From CAYLHF01 sp964383365 (GTDB lineage: Bacteria > Bacteroidota > Rhodothermia > Rhodothermales > UBA10348), in assembly GCA_964383365.1 (NCBI GenBank), contig CAYLHF010000002.1:62001-126000 (forward strand): a stretch of 64,000 nucleotides of DNA, written 5' to 3'. The notes under the pieces were generated by a model. It saw only the letters and a list, made by a program, of their open reading frames with translations. It ran no database searches and was not told the origin of the DNA. Of this stretch, positions 1-9,152 are shown piece after piece. Each line of letters begins with the position of its first letter. The stretch's first letter is position 1. The position numbers and the translations under genes were made by a program.

Positions 1-150
1 TTCACGGGCCAGATCCGATACGGAGCTTGGACCGTTTACGAGCAGCGTATCGATGATTTCAAGACGAAGTGCAGATGTGAGCAATCGCATCTGGTCGGGA
101 TCGGTGATCCACTTAGTGTCGCTATGGTGCATAAGGCCTGAAGGAATCAT
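1..150 (-). CDS. ArsR-like winged-helix transcriptional regulator, N-terminal part (cut by window edge)
   Basis: Fifty codons read without a stop from an ATG at 150 down to base 1. A second in-frame ATG at 132 (codon 7) is an equally possible start. The visible sequence includes ITDPDQMRLL, then ALRLEIIDTL, then GPSSVSDLAR. This matches the first two helices of ArsR/HTH_20-type winged-helix repressors, which usually read 'ITDP.Q.R.L.S..R..I...L...GP.SV..LA'. The rest of the protein, including any effector-binding part, lies outside the window. The family assignment rests on this short segment and the inducer is unknown. A 12-bp perfect inverted repeat directly abuts the start codon and suggests autoregulation. 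Confidence 0.6.
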   Translation of the reverse strand, partial: MIPSGLMHHSDTKWITDPDQMRLLTSALRLEIIDTLLVNGPSSVSDLARE

Positions 151-187
151 TTATTGTTGAAATAACATAAGTATTTTTCAACAATAA
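151..187 (-). promoter_or_regulatory. Perfect 12-bp inverted repeat abutting the ArsR-like start (candidate operator)
   Basis: TTATTGTTGAAA at 151-162 is repeated in inverted orientation as TTTCAACAATAA at 176-187, with a 13-base AT-rich spacer. It sits between the ArsR-like start (150) and the end of the beta-propeller gene (210). On the minus strand, a possible -35 TTGGTG and -10 TATGTT, about 18 bases apart, overlap the palindrome. That arrangement suits a self-repressing winged-helix regulator. Binding is inferred from symmetry and position only. Confidence 0.55.
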
Positions 188-209
188 CACCAATGGCCCG
201 GTAACCGGC

Positions 210-2345
210 CTACCTGCTGATATGAACCACTGTGCCGGTCTGTGTCGTCTGACCGGAGGTGAGCCGGATCACATACACACCCTCGGCCCACGATCCTGTA
301 TCGATGCTTACTTCGTTTTGACCGGCATTCCTGCGTCCTCTCAACGGTCGCTCGATGCGTCTACCAAGCATATCGAAAACGTCAATCTGCGTTTCTGCGG
401 CTGACGCAAGTGAGAACCGGATCGTTCCAGGTCCGCGCATTGGATTCGGGTAGATCGACTGAAGCAGGGTCGAAGCCGGAATCGAAGGATCGTCCTGCGT
501 ATCGACCGTTCCCGTTCCGAGGTGACGAAACAGTCCACCACCAAAAGTCCCTGCATAGGAATCCCCACCGTGTGAAAATGCCAGAGCCATCACCCGGTGG
601 TGTCCTTCAAGGCCCGTATCCATGGGCATCCACGTGTTGGTCCACGGATTGAGTTGGAAGATTCCACTTCCAAATGTACCGATATGAAGACGACCCGCAT
701 CGTCATATTCGATACTCCGAACGTCCTCCTGGCCGGAGAGTCCGGTCCCCAGACGCTGCCAGGTTCTCCCCTGATCGTTCGACTCCAGGACGCCGAAAAA
801 GCGGGTCCCGGCAACGAGTTGAGATTCTGTCCTGGCGAATTTTGTGACTTCAAAGAAGGAGGTTCCTGTCATCGCCAGCAGTGACCAGTTCGATTCCCCG
901 GGTGACCTGCGCCAAGAATCCCAGGAAGACCCGACCAGCAGCGATCCATCGGCGGTTGCCGTTGCCGCAACAACACTTCGCGGAGCCTGGTCAGCTCCGA
1001 TAATTGGAATCGATCCCCATGCCATTCCGGATAATCGGTACAACCCCCCGTAATATCCGACATACAGTTCACCACCACTGCCAAGCGTAAGGGCTTGAAT
1101 GGTGGGCCTGCCGGGCGGACCCAGTTCCTCCCAACCATCTGCATCGGAGAACCGCCACAACCCATTGGAAGTGCCCGCCAGTAACCTGTCCTGGTCGTCC
1201 TTAAGAAGGGTAGTTACCGGTTGAACCAGTGCATTATCACCCCCTACGCGATACCACGTTTCTCCACGAGTCGACGAGGCAAAGACACCCCCATCCGTAG
1301 CCGAATAGAGCGTCCCGGATGCGTCGACCAGTAGATCCTTGACGCGGCTCCGCAGGCCGGTGTTGGACGCCGTCCAATTGGTTCCTCCGTCATCCGACCG
1401 GAGAATACCGAACCCGAAGGTGCCCGCAATCATCGTTCGTCCACTGGATGCCAGGGCGTTAACACTCGAATTGCCGGCGCTGTGGCCGATCCACGAATCC
1501 CCTTCGTCATCGGACGATAAAACGGTACGATATCCTCCCGCGAACAGTCGGTCCTGATCATCTACGATCATCGTGCTCACCAGGATGGGGTCGGTCTGCG
1601 GCTGGACACACGTCCAGATATTTCCATTTCCCCGGGATCGATAAATCGCGCATGCTCCGGAAGTCGGATTTCCACCGGCAAAAACACTTCCTTTACCGTT
1701 TACCACCAGTGAGAGCACGTCGAATTCCTGAAATCCGAGGACCGAGAACTCCCACGTAGAGCCATTGTCTACAGATCGGAATACCCCTTCACTCGTCGCT
1801 GCAAATGTGTATTGGGCCGACGAGGCCAATGCCCTGACAGCCAGCAGCGGCCGGGGAATCCACGTTATTCCGTCGTCCTCGGAAGACAGAAGCGTACCAA
1901 TCGTCCCGGCGAGCAACGTGCCTGTAGCCGTTCGTCCAAGAGCCGTTACAAACTGCCCCGCCGGACCCACGGGCACCCAGATCGACTGACCGGAGCCGCG
2001 GGCATACAGGCCCCCACCATGGGTCCCTGCGATGACACGATCATTGTCCAGTTTCAGCAAGGCGCGGACATCTGAAATCTGGAGACCCTCGCCATCGGAG
2101 TTCCACGTCTTTCCGGAATCATCCGAGCGAAAAACCCCTCCACGCGAGGCAGCCAGAATAGTCCCATCCGACAGCGTTACCAGAGAGGAAACGACAGCGC
2201 CTCCGTACGGACCGGGAGCCGGGCTCCAGTACGGATTCTGGGCTATCGCCGGTAGCACCAGGCCGCACATAACCACGGCCACCACAAGGAGGCGCCGAAG
2301 TACAAAGGGCGTGTAAGACGGTATTGATCGTCGGAATGTCGACAT
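210..2345 (-). CDS. Secreted Asp-box (BNR/sortilin-like) beta-propeller protein with T9SS C-terminal sorting domain
   Basis: The protein has 711 residues. A basic N-terminus and hydrophobic stretch (about 17-35, ending AIAQ) form a signal peptide. The body consists of repeated blades with Asp-box motifs of the form S.D.G.TW, for example SDDSGKTW at 74-81, then SEDDGITW, SVDNGSTW, SDDGGTNW and SNDQGRTW. The same fold occurs in photosystem-II stability factor-like, sialidase and Vps10 proteins. The last ~87 residues (from about 625) begin with YPNP and contain the VFDMLGRR and GVYVIRL elements of the type A sorting domain, which directs outer-membrane export by the type IX system. Substrate and role are unknown. 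It lies downstream of the dnaJ-like gene with a 66-base gap and may be cotranscribed with it. No clear terminator follows. Confidence 0.85.
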   Translation of the reverse strand: MSTFRRSIPSYTPFVLRRLLVVAVVMCGLVLPAIAQNPYWSPAPGPYGGAVVSSLVTLSDGTILAASRGGVFRSDDSGKTWNSDGEGLQISDVRALLKLDNDRVIAGTHGGGLYARGSGQSIWVPVGPAGQFVTALGRTATGTLLAGTIGTLLSSEDDGITWIPRPLLAVRALASSAQYTFAATSEGVFRSVDNGSTWEFSVLGFQEFDVLSLVVNGKGSVFAGGNPTSGACAIYRSRGNGNIWTCVQPQTDPILVSTMIVDDQDRLFAGGYRTVLSSDDEGDSWIGHSAGNSSVNALASSGRTMIAGTFGFGILRSDDGGTNWTASNTGLRSRVKDLLVDASGTLYSATDGGVFASSTRGETWYRVGGDNALVQPVTTLLKDDQDRLLAGTSNGLWRFSDADGWEELGPPGRPTIQALTLGSGGELYVGYYGGLYRLSGMAWGSIPIIGADQAPRSVVAATATADGSLLVGSSWDSWRRSPGESNWSLLAMTGTSFFEVTKFARTESQLVAGTRFFGVLESNDQGRTWQRLGTGLSGQEDVRSIEYDDAGRLHIGTFGSGIFQLNPWTNTWMPMDTGLEGHHRVMALAFSHGGDSYAGTFGGGLFRHLGTGTVDTQDDPSIPASTLLQSIYPNPMRGPGTIRFSLASAAETQIDVFDMLGRRIERPLRGRRNAGQNEVSIDTGSWAEGVYVIRLTSGQTTQTGTVVHISR

Positions 2346-2411
2346 GAGCGGAGTGAGTTGTTACAGCTATCCGTCCTCATTATCGACCGGTGTACCGCCT
2401 GATAAAGTGTT

Positions 2412-3308
2412 TTACTCTATTTCAGCTTCACCAGCGGCCTGCTTGAGCGTTTCTCTTTGGGCATCTGTGAGGTCTGTCGGAATGGAGACGCCTACATGAA
2501 CGAGAAGATCTCCCGTCCCGTTATCGGTCTGGATACCGTGCCCCTTCACCCGAAGGATTTCGCCAGGCTGAACGCCGGCAGCGATTTTTAACTTTATGGT
2601 CTTCCGGTACGGATCACGGACCGTTTTATCCGTCCCGAGTACGGCCTCCATCATCTGAATTCCCAGATCGATGTGGACGTCGTTTTCATCGCGCTTGAAT
2701 TTGGGATGCTCCCGTACACGAAAGGTGATGAACAGATCGCCGTGACGCCCCAACGAGTCGGTATCTCCTTTCCCTTTGAGACGCACACGATGCCCGTCTT
2801 TGACACCCTTGGGGTAGGGTACGCGGAGGGTTTCACTGCCCGACTCGACTTCGATCTTTCCACCTTCGAGCATCTTTCCGAATGCAATCCGGACCGTGCT
2901 CTTTCGATCGAGATTCACGGGGCGCGGTCGATTGGGCTTCGTCTGGGCCGTATCACCGAAAATCTGGCCGATGATATCCTCTATGCCACCGACACCGCCA
3001 CCCGGATCCATATGCATCCGGCGTCCGTCGGCACGCTGGTAAAAGGAGCCACCGTCATTCATCGACCGGGAGAATCCTCCGGGAAAGGGTCCTTTTCTCT
3101 CGAATTCGTACTGTTTCCGCTTCTTGTCGTCTGAAAGCGTCTCGTAGGCAGTCTGTACCTCCTTGAATCGTTCCTCGGCCGCTCGATCCCCCTGATTCTT
3201 ATCTGGATGATACTTTCGCGCCAATTTCCGGTAGGCTTTCTTTATCTCGCCCGTGGAAGCGTTTTCCTTTACACCCAGGATCTTGTAATAATCTTTCCTC
3301 CTGGCCAT
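2412..3308 (-). CDS. cbpA: DnaJ-class co-chaperone, CbpA type
   Basis: This is a 298-residue Hsp40. The J domain (about 6-71) carries the HPD motif at 34-36 that stimulates the DnaK ATPase. A glycine-rich linker (about 75-115) follows, then two C-terminal beta-domains that bind client peptides. The cysteine-rich zinc finger of true DnaJ is absent, so this is a type II protein resembling E. coli CbpA (similar length) rather than DnaJ. Unlike the enteric gene it has no cbpM neighbour. It is divergent from the biotin carboxylase gene. The symbol is given by architecture; nucleoid binding, as in E. coli CbpA, is not shown here. Confidence 0.85.
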   Translation of the reverse strand: MARRKDYYKILGVKENASTGEIKKAYRKLARKYHPDKNQGDRAAEERFKEVQTAYETLSDDKKRKQYEFERKGPFPGGFSRSMNDGGSFYQRADGRRMHMDPGGGVGGIEDIIGQIFGDTAQTKPNRPRPVNLDRKSTVRIAFGKMLEGGKIEVESGSETLRVPYPKGVKDGHRVRLKGKGDTDSLGRHGDLFITFRVREHPKFKRDENDVHIDLGIQMMEAVLGTDKTVRDPYRKTIKLKIAAGVQPGEILRVKGHGIQTDNGTGDLLVHVGVSIPTDLTDAQRETLKQAAGEAEIE

Positions 3309-3465
3309 TTCGTCTTCGGATTGATTTCTTCCGTCTATGTACCTTTTCGATCCAGAAAAAAGAATCTTCTGGGCATTTCGTGCTTTCTTTCGGACATTGG
3401 AGGCGTTTCTGCCATTTCGACAGACGGTCGCTCCGCAGTCCTATCCGTTTACCAACGCAGATATC

Positions 3466-5001
3466 GTGCCAGCAACAAGCGAAAACGAGACATCGACTCC
3501 GCAGCGAATCAAAAAGATCCTGATTGCCAATCGGGGCGAGATCGCCGTCCGGATCATACGGACGTGCCGGGAGATGGACATCGCGTCTGTTGCGATATTC
3601 AGCGATGCCGACCGAACCGCCCTTCACGTCCGCATGGCGGATGAAGCGTACGGTGTCGGACCGGCTCCGTCGACTGAATCCTATCTGAATCAGGATGCCA
3701 TTTTTTCTGTGGCACACCGCGCGGGTGTGGACGCGATTCATCCCGGTTACGGATTCCTGTCTGAAAACGCATCGTTCGCCGAAGCGTGCAAAAAGCATGA
3801 CATCCTCTTCATCGGACCGGATGCCTCGGCCATACGGACTATGGGAGATAAGACAGCTGCTCGAAAGTTGATGTCTGATGCCGGTGTTGCCATGGCTCCC
3901 GGAACCCAGGATGCGCTCGAATCGGCAGAAGAGGCTGTCACCGAGGCTTCCCGAATCGGATATCCGGTGCTCCTCAAGGCGGCTGCCGGAGGAGGCGGCA
4001 AGGGGATGCGTATCGTCTTGAATGAGGATAGTCTGGTCGACTCTTTTTCTGCAGCCACCCGAGAAGCCGCTGCAGCATTCGGCGATGATCGTCTCTTTCT
4101 GGAGAAATACATCGTCGGCCCGCGTCACGTCGAAATCCAGATCCTGGCCGATCAACAGGGGAATACCGTTCACCTTTTCGAGCGGGAATGCTCCATTCAG
4201 CGACGGCATCAGAAAGTGATTGAGGAGGCGCCGTCGGTCGCCGTTTCGAGTGAACTCCGGGAAGAGATGGGCCGGGCCGCAGTTCGTGCTGCCAGAGCGT
4301 GTGCGTATGCAGGAGCCGGAACGGTCGAGTTTTTGCTCGACGCCGGTGGTGCGTTTTACTTTATGGAGATGAATACGCGACTTCAGGTAGAACATCCCGT
4401 CACCGAGTGGATCACCGGCATGGATCTGGTGGCCGAGCAGATACGCATCGCCACGGGTCACCCATTGACCGTCGGGCAGGCTGACGTCCGCATGTCAGGA
4501 CATTCCATCGAGTGCAGAATCTACGCAGAGGATCCGTCGAACGATTTTTTACCGGGCCCGGGAATACTCCTCCGGCATCGTACTCCGGACGGGCCCGGTG
4601 TCCGGATCGACGCAGGCGTCGAAGAAGGAGATTCCGTTCCGATCCATTACGACCCGATGATATCCAAGCTCACGGTCTGGGGATCGGATCGGCACATGGC
4701 GATTGCACGAATGATTCGTGCCCTGTCTGAGTATCAGATTGCGGGGGTACCGTCAACCATTTCGTTCTGCCTTTATGTAATGCAGCACGAGGGATTTCAG
4801 TCGGGATCGTTTTCAACCCATTTCGTCCCGGATCATTTTGACGCGACCGACCTCGACGCTATTGATCCGGGATTACTCGAGACGCTCGCCCACGCGGCTC
4901 CGACATTTATGGAGGAGACGGCTGGACACAGGATTTCATCTAACGGAACGCCACCATCCGAATTCAGCCCGTGGAGGCTGAGACGAAAGAAAAAACGCTA
5001 G
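3466..5001 (+). CDS. accC: Biotin carboxylase (acetyl-CoA carboxylase subunit)
   Basis: Catalyses ATP-dependent carboxylation of biotin on its carrier protein, the first half of malonyl-CoA synthesis or a related acyl-CoA carboxylase reaction. The core begins KKILIANRGEIAVRI and runs through the biotin carboxylase N domain, the ATP-grasp domain (glycine loop GGGGKGMR, then EMNTRLQVEHPVTE) and the C domain (IECRIYAEDP). There is no C-terminal biotinyl domain, so it is the separate-subunit form. The frame is open from an ATG at 3337, but those extra 43 residues do not resemble the family and would leave only 28 bp before the divergent dnaJ-like gene. The in-frame GTG at 3466 is preferred; TTG at 3397 is another option. 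The accB partner is not in the window, so the acyl-CoA substrate is unproven. Confidence 0.88.
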   Translation: MPATSENETSTPQRIKKILIANRGEIAVRIIRTCREMDIASVAIFSDADRTALHVRMADEAYGVGPAPSTESYLNQDAIFSVAHRAGVDAIHPGYGFLSENASFAEACKKHDILFIGPDASAIRTMGDKTAARKLMSDAGVAMAPGTQDALESAEEAVTEASRIGYPVLLKAAAGGGGKGMRIVLNEDSLVDSFSAATREAAAAFGDDRLFLEKYIVGPRHVEIQILADQQGNTVHLFERECSIQRRHQKVIEEAPSVAVSSELREEMGRAAVRAARACAYAGAGTVEFLLDAGGAFYFMEMNTRLQVEHPVTEWITGMDLVAEQIRIATGHPLTVGQADVRMSGHSIECRIYAEDPSNDFLPGPGILLRHRTPDGPGVRIDAGVEEGDSVPIHYDPMISKLTVWGSDRHMAIARMIRALSEYQIAGVPSTISFCLYVMQHEGFQSGSFSTHFVPDHFDATDLDAIDPGLLETLAHAAPTFMEETAGHRISSNGTPPSEFSPWRLRRKKKR

Positions 5002-5038
5002 GTACGGCGTTTGAAAAATTTTTCGGATTCCGGGATTC

Positions 5039-5977
5039 TCAGATCCAGCTTTCTCTCAAAACCAGGCCCTGGCTTTCCAGCCACAGCGCGACCGCTCGGA
5101 CCGCCTCCCGGACGCCCCGAGTGAACATAGGGTTTCCGAATGGCTGGAGACTGACAAATACGCCGTCATCTTTCGGCCATGCCTGAACGAGAATTTCCTG
5201 CATCAGGTCCGGTTCTTCTACTCGTGCGCGGAATAGCAGGCAGTCCTCCGAGAGCCCTCGGAAGGCTTCGAGCAGGATGACGTGTCCGCCGTCGAACGGG
5301 TGCACAACTTTTTCGAACGCTCCTACGGAATCAATACTCCCGGTCAATGTAGCATGCTGCATGGGTATGCTCGAGTTGATAATCTGATGCGGATTCGCCT
5401 CGGACGTCTTGATAAATTCGGCATGGAATATAGGTTTGTTCTGGCCCTGCCACTTGAGGGCATACTTTGTCTGAAGTGCGGCTGCAGGGGGGGCTCCGAC
5501 GACCACGCTGAAGTGACCGCTACGATGGGCTTCCTCGCACGCGAATCCGAAGTATTCCTCGTGATCGGTCGTAAACGAAAGCAGGCCATCATCGACCAGG
5601 CGTGTCGACAGCAGGGAAAAGAAGCTTTCCTGTAGCAGCCGGTTTTTCTGATGCTTTTTTCGAGGCCACGGGTCTGGAAAATTCACGTAGATCCGGGACA
5701 ACCTCTGCTCTCCAACCACATCCCGGACAATCATCCTGCCGTGACCCCGGTACAGTCGGACATTCGGCACGGACTCGCGAATCATCCGGCGATAGGCCCG
5801 CCAGAGAGACCCTAACGATATCTCGGCCCCGAAAATATTCCAGTCGGGATGCTCCCGCGCCAGCTCGGACGTGAATCGACCATCCCCGAATCCGACCTCT
5901 ACTACGAGAGGCCCCCGTCGCGAATACAGGCTTTCGACATCGAGCGGAGAGGTCAGGTCCCCCGGTTTAACAATCAT
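5039..5977 (-). CDS. trmB: tRNA (guanine-N7)-methyltransferase, long C-terminal form
   Basis: Makes m7G46 in the variable loop of tRNA using S-adenosylmethionine. The Rossmann methyltransferase core begins almost at once with VVEVGFGDG (SAM loop), followed by NIFGAEIS and the family signature YVNFPDPWPRKKHQKNR. The protein has 312 residues, compared with about 220-240 for enteric TrmB. It lacks the usual N-terminal extension and carries about 110 extra C-terminal residues. That layout recalls the TrmB of Aquifex-type thermophiles, where the C-terminal region stabilises the enzyme. The start ATG overlaps the stop of the RND pump gene by 4 bases (ATGA), so the two are probably translationally coupled. 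It is convergent with accC. Confidence 0.9.
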   Translation of the reverse strand: MIVKPGDLTSPLDVESLYSRRGPLVVEVGFGDGRFTSELAREHPDWNIFGAEISLGSLWRAYRRMIRESVPNVRLYRGHGRMIVRDVVGEQRLSRIYVNFPDPWPRKKHQKNRLLQESFFSLLSTRLVDDGLLSFTTDHEEYFGFACEEAHRSGHFSVVVGAPPAAALQTKYALKWQGQNKPIFHAEFIKTSEANPHQIINSSIPMQHATLTGSIDSVGAFEKVVHPFDGGHVILLEAFRGLSEDCLLFRARVEEPDLMQEILVQAWPKDDGVFVSLQPFGNPMFTRGVREAVRAVALWLESQGLVLRESWI

Positions 5978-8900
5978 CGTACATATCCGGTGAGTCTGTT
6001 CTCCAACATGACGAGAGCAGGTGTTAGAATCAAGACGATTACAGTCGAAAAGAGGATTCCGAATCCCAGACTGACGGCGATCGGTATGAGAAATTGAGCC
6101 TGCAGACTCTTTTCCAGAATGAGCGGTAGCACGCCCAGAAATGTCGTAAGCGACGTGAGCATGATCGGTCGAAACCGGACCTGCCCCGCCGCGACGACGG
6201 CCTCACCGATTGGTCTACCACCCAGGACCTCCTTATTGACATAGTCGATAAAGACGAGCGAATCGTTTACCACCACGCCTGCCAGACCCACGATGCCGAA
6301 TAAACTCAGAACTCCCACACTCAGCCCCATTAACACGTGCCCGAATATTGCGCCGATGATGCCGAATGGGATAGATGCCATGATGACAAACGGCTGGGTA
6401 TACGACCTGAAGGGAATGGCGAGTAGCATGTAGATCAGGAACAGGGCGATTATGAAACCCTCCTTCAACGCCGCAATGGTATCGGCCTGCTCACGCTGTT
6501 CTCCTTCGAAAGAGACCCGGAGACCCGGATAGTCACCCTGCAAACGGGGAACGACGACCGCTTCAACCTCATCGATCACATCCTGTGCCGCGACCACCTC
6601 TTCATTCACCTCCGCCGATACGGTCACCACGCGGCGGCGGTCTCGTCGGTTTATGGCGGCCGGACCGAATCCGAAACTGGCCGTCGCCACTTCTGAGAAC
6701 GGTATGCTGGCTCCCTGCGACGTTCGAATCCGATAGTCCTGGAGGTCGGCCAGCGTATTTCTGTCGTTTTCCGGAAGTCGAATCATGACCTTTATGTCGT
6801 CGCGACCTCGTTGAATTCGGAGTGCTTCATTACCATAAAAGGCGGCGCGGACCTGCCGCGCCAGATCGTCCAGGCTCAGCCCCAACGTCCGCGCCGCCGG
6901 CTTCAGATCCAGCTTGATCTCGCGCTTCCCGTTTTGCCTGTCGTCCTCGACTTCAAAAACACCGGAAAATTGACGTAGTTCTGCCTTCAGAGCGTGGACT
7001 GCCCGATCCAGGACCTGAGGATCTACCGCCGACACCTCCAACTGAACAGGCTTCCCAAGCGTGAACAGAGAGGACTGGAACTGAAGTGACTTGGCGCCCG
7101 GGATCTGGCCGACCAATTCGCGCCATCGGGATTCAAACACCTCTGTGGGAATGTCCCTGTTTTCGGCTTCCAGTAACTCGATATTGACCTCGGCAATATT
7201 TCCCTGGATCAGGCCCGGGCCGACCGGGCCTCTGGGTGAATTGGCCAGGGAAGGATGCTTCCCAATCTCTGAGAAGATGTGCTTGACGAGCTGTGGATGA
7301 TCGTCCGGGAGAGCAGCCTGAAGTTCTTTATAGGTCTGGCGTCCTTTCGATTCGATAAAAGCAGCCACCTCCTCGGTTCGATGCGCCGGCGTACCCTCTG
7401 GCATTATGAGCCGCGCAATAACATTTTCACCTGCTATATCCGGAAAGAAGCTGAACTTAACAAAGCCTCCGGCGACGGTACCCACCGACAGGAGAATTGC
7501 AGAAATCGCCGACACGATCACGATCAGATAGTGCTCGGTGGAGAATCGAAGCACACGTGTTAGCGGCCCCTGGATATTCCACTCGAGCGCCTGTGCGACG
7601 CGCCCCTGAATACGCTCGATAAAACGCGTGACCGGGTTCTTGGTCCCCTTCCCACGAAGCGCCTTGAGATGAGACAGGTGGGCAGGCAGGATGAATAGCG
7701 ATTCAACGAGGGAGACCGCCAGCACGGTGATGATCACCACCGGAAGATTCTGCATGAACTTGCCGATTATCCCCGGGACGAAGAGCAGGGGAGCGAATGC
7801 TGCCATCGTCGTGAGAACCGCGAACACGACCGGACCATAGAGCCTGGTCGCACCCTTCACCGCGGCTTCCAGTGGAGGTAGCCCACTCTCCTGTTCCTTG
7901 AAAATATTTTCACCGATGACAATGGCGTCGTCGACAACGATTCCGAGTGCCAGGATGAAGGCCACGAGCGAAATCATATTCAGGGATGCCCCCAGATATA
8001 ACATCATCGCGAATGTCCCCAGAAAAGAGATGAAAATGCCCGTTGACACCCAGAACGCCAGCCGCGTGTTCATGAACAGGCCGAGCGCGATAACAACCAG
8101 TAACAACCCCATGAGGCCGTTTTTTAACATCAATTCGTATCGACTCTCCAACAATTTGGCCTCGTCCTGCCATACATCGACTTCGATGCCGGCCGGTACC
8201 GCGAGTGCCTCTACATAGGCATAGATGTCTTCGACCATATCGAGCACCCGCTCATCGGCCGTGCGGTAGACCTCCACAAGCGCACTCGGCTCCCCGTCGA
8301 ATCGTGTAATCAGGTCTGCATCTTCGAATCCGTCCCGAACGTCTGCGATATCTCCGAGTCGGAGGGTTGTCCCGTCCGGTCTGGCCAATACAATGATCTC
8401 CGAAAAATCGGCCGCGACATAGTTCTGCCCTTTGGTCCGAACGAGAATCTCTTCCGAGTGCGTATCGATTGATCCGGCGGGTAGATCCAGACTGCCCCTC
8501 CGAACGGCCAGCGCGACAGCGTCCAGCGTCAGGCCGTAGGCGCGGAGATTGACCTCAGGTACTTCGATCGCTATCTCATAGTCCCGGACACCATTCACCC
8601 GGACATAGGATATACCGTCCATCGCCGAGATATCATCCTTTATCCGATTTGCCAATTCCTTGAGAGACGACTCTGAGACGAAGCCGTGGAGCGCCAACTG
8701 GATAACCTGGCGCCGGTTGGTCATCTCGGTCACTTCGGGCTCCTCCGCATCGTCAGGGAACGTCGTAATCCGATCTACCTCCGCCTTGATGTCATCCAGG
8801 ACGGACGCGATATCCTCTCCAAGTTTCAGTTGAGCCGTTACCACCCCTGCGTTTTCTGCGGCGACCGAACTGATTCGTCTGATGCCGTCTACGCCCTCTA

Positions 8901-9114
8901 TCTGTTCCTCGACTTTCCGGACGATCCCTTCCTCGACTTCTTCCGGAGAGGCTCCCGGATAGGTAACCCGCACCTGGATCGCGTCGAGACTGGCTTCGGG
9001 AAACACTTCCTGAACGATATTGAAAACGGAAACGATTCCGATCAGCACGAAAAGAAGCATTACAAGGTTGGCGGCAACGGAATTGCGGGCCATCCATTCA
9101 ATAGCACCTTTCAT
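5974..9114 (-). CDS. RND-family efflux pump, inner-membrane transporter (AcrB/MexF-like)
   Basis: This 1046-residue protein has the two-fold RND layout: a TM1 helix near residue 12-32, a large periplasmic loop with YPGASPEEVE, a block of six helices from about 335, a second periplasmic loop and a second helix block. Adjacent aspartates D395-D396 in GIVVDDAIV correspond to the TM4 proton-relay pair of AcrB. This indicates proton-driven export of hydrophobic or amphiphilic compounds rather than metal (the CusA type has other residues). It follows the membrane-fusion gene by 38 bases and overlaps trmB by 4. With the upstream outer-membrane factor it would form a complete tripartite pump. The substrate is unknown. 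Confidence 0.92.
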   Translation of the reverse strand: MKGAIEWMARNSVAANLVMLLFVLIGIVSVFNIVQEVFPEASLDAIQVRVTYPGASPEEVEEGIVRKVEEQIEGVDGIRRISSVAAENAGVVTAQLKLGEDIASVLDDIKAEVDRITTFPDDAEEPEVTEMTNRRQVIQLALHGFVSESSLKELANRIKDDISAMDGISYVRVNGVRDYEIAIEVPEVNLRAYGLTLDAVALAVRRGSLDLPAGSIDTHSEEILVRTKGQNYVAADFSEIIVLARPDGTTLRLGDIADVRDGFEDADLITRFDGEPSALVEVYRTADERVLDMVEDIYAYVEALAVPAGIEVDVWQDEAKLLESRYELMLKNGLMGLLLVVIALGLFMNTRLAFWVSTGIFISFLGTFAMMLYLGASLNMISLVAFILALGIVVDDAIVIGENIFKEQESGLPPLEAAVKGATRLYGPVVFAVLTTMAAFAPLLFVPGIIGKFMQNLPVVIITVLAVSLVESLFILPAHLSHLKALRGKGTKNPVTRFIERIQGRVAQALEWNIQGPLTRVLRFSTEHYLIVIVSAISAILLSVGTVAGGFVKFSFFPDIAGENVIARLIMPEGTPAHRTEEVAAFIESKGRQTYKELQAALPDDHPQLVKHIFSEIGKHPSLANSPRGPVGPGLIQGNIAEVNIELLEAENRDIPTEVFESRWRELVGQIPGAKSLQFQSSLFTLGKPVQLEVSAVDPQVLDRAVHALKAELRQFSGVFEVEDDRQNGKREIKLDLKPAARTLGLSLDDLARQVRAAFYGNEALRIQRGRDDIKVMIRLPENDRNTLADLQDYRIRTSQGASIPFSEVATASFGFGPAAINRRDRRRVVTVSAEVNEEVVAAQDVIDEVEAVVVPRLQGDYPGLRVSFEGEQREQADTIAALKEGFIIALFLIYMLLAIPFRSYTQPFVIMASIPFGIIGAIFGHVLMGLSVGVLSLFGIVGLAGVVVNDSLVFIDYVNKEVLGGRPIGEAVVAAGQVRFRPIMLTSLTTFLGVLPLILEKSLQAQFLIPIAVSLGFGILFSTVIVLILTPALVMLENRLTGYVR

Positions 9115-9152
9115 AAGGCAAGCATATTCGGTGGGTTAGGATCTGTTACGTG

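Noticed and set aside
3199..4461. A 420-codon open frame on the minus strand opposite accC
   Set aside because: It is antisense to strong biotin carboxylase motifs and has no family similarity. It is a frame shadow.
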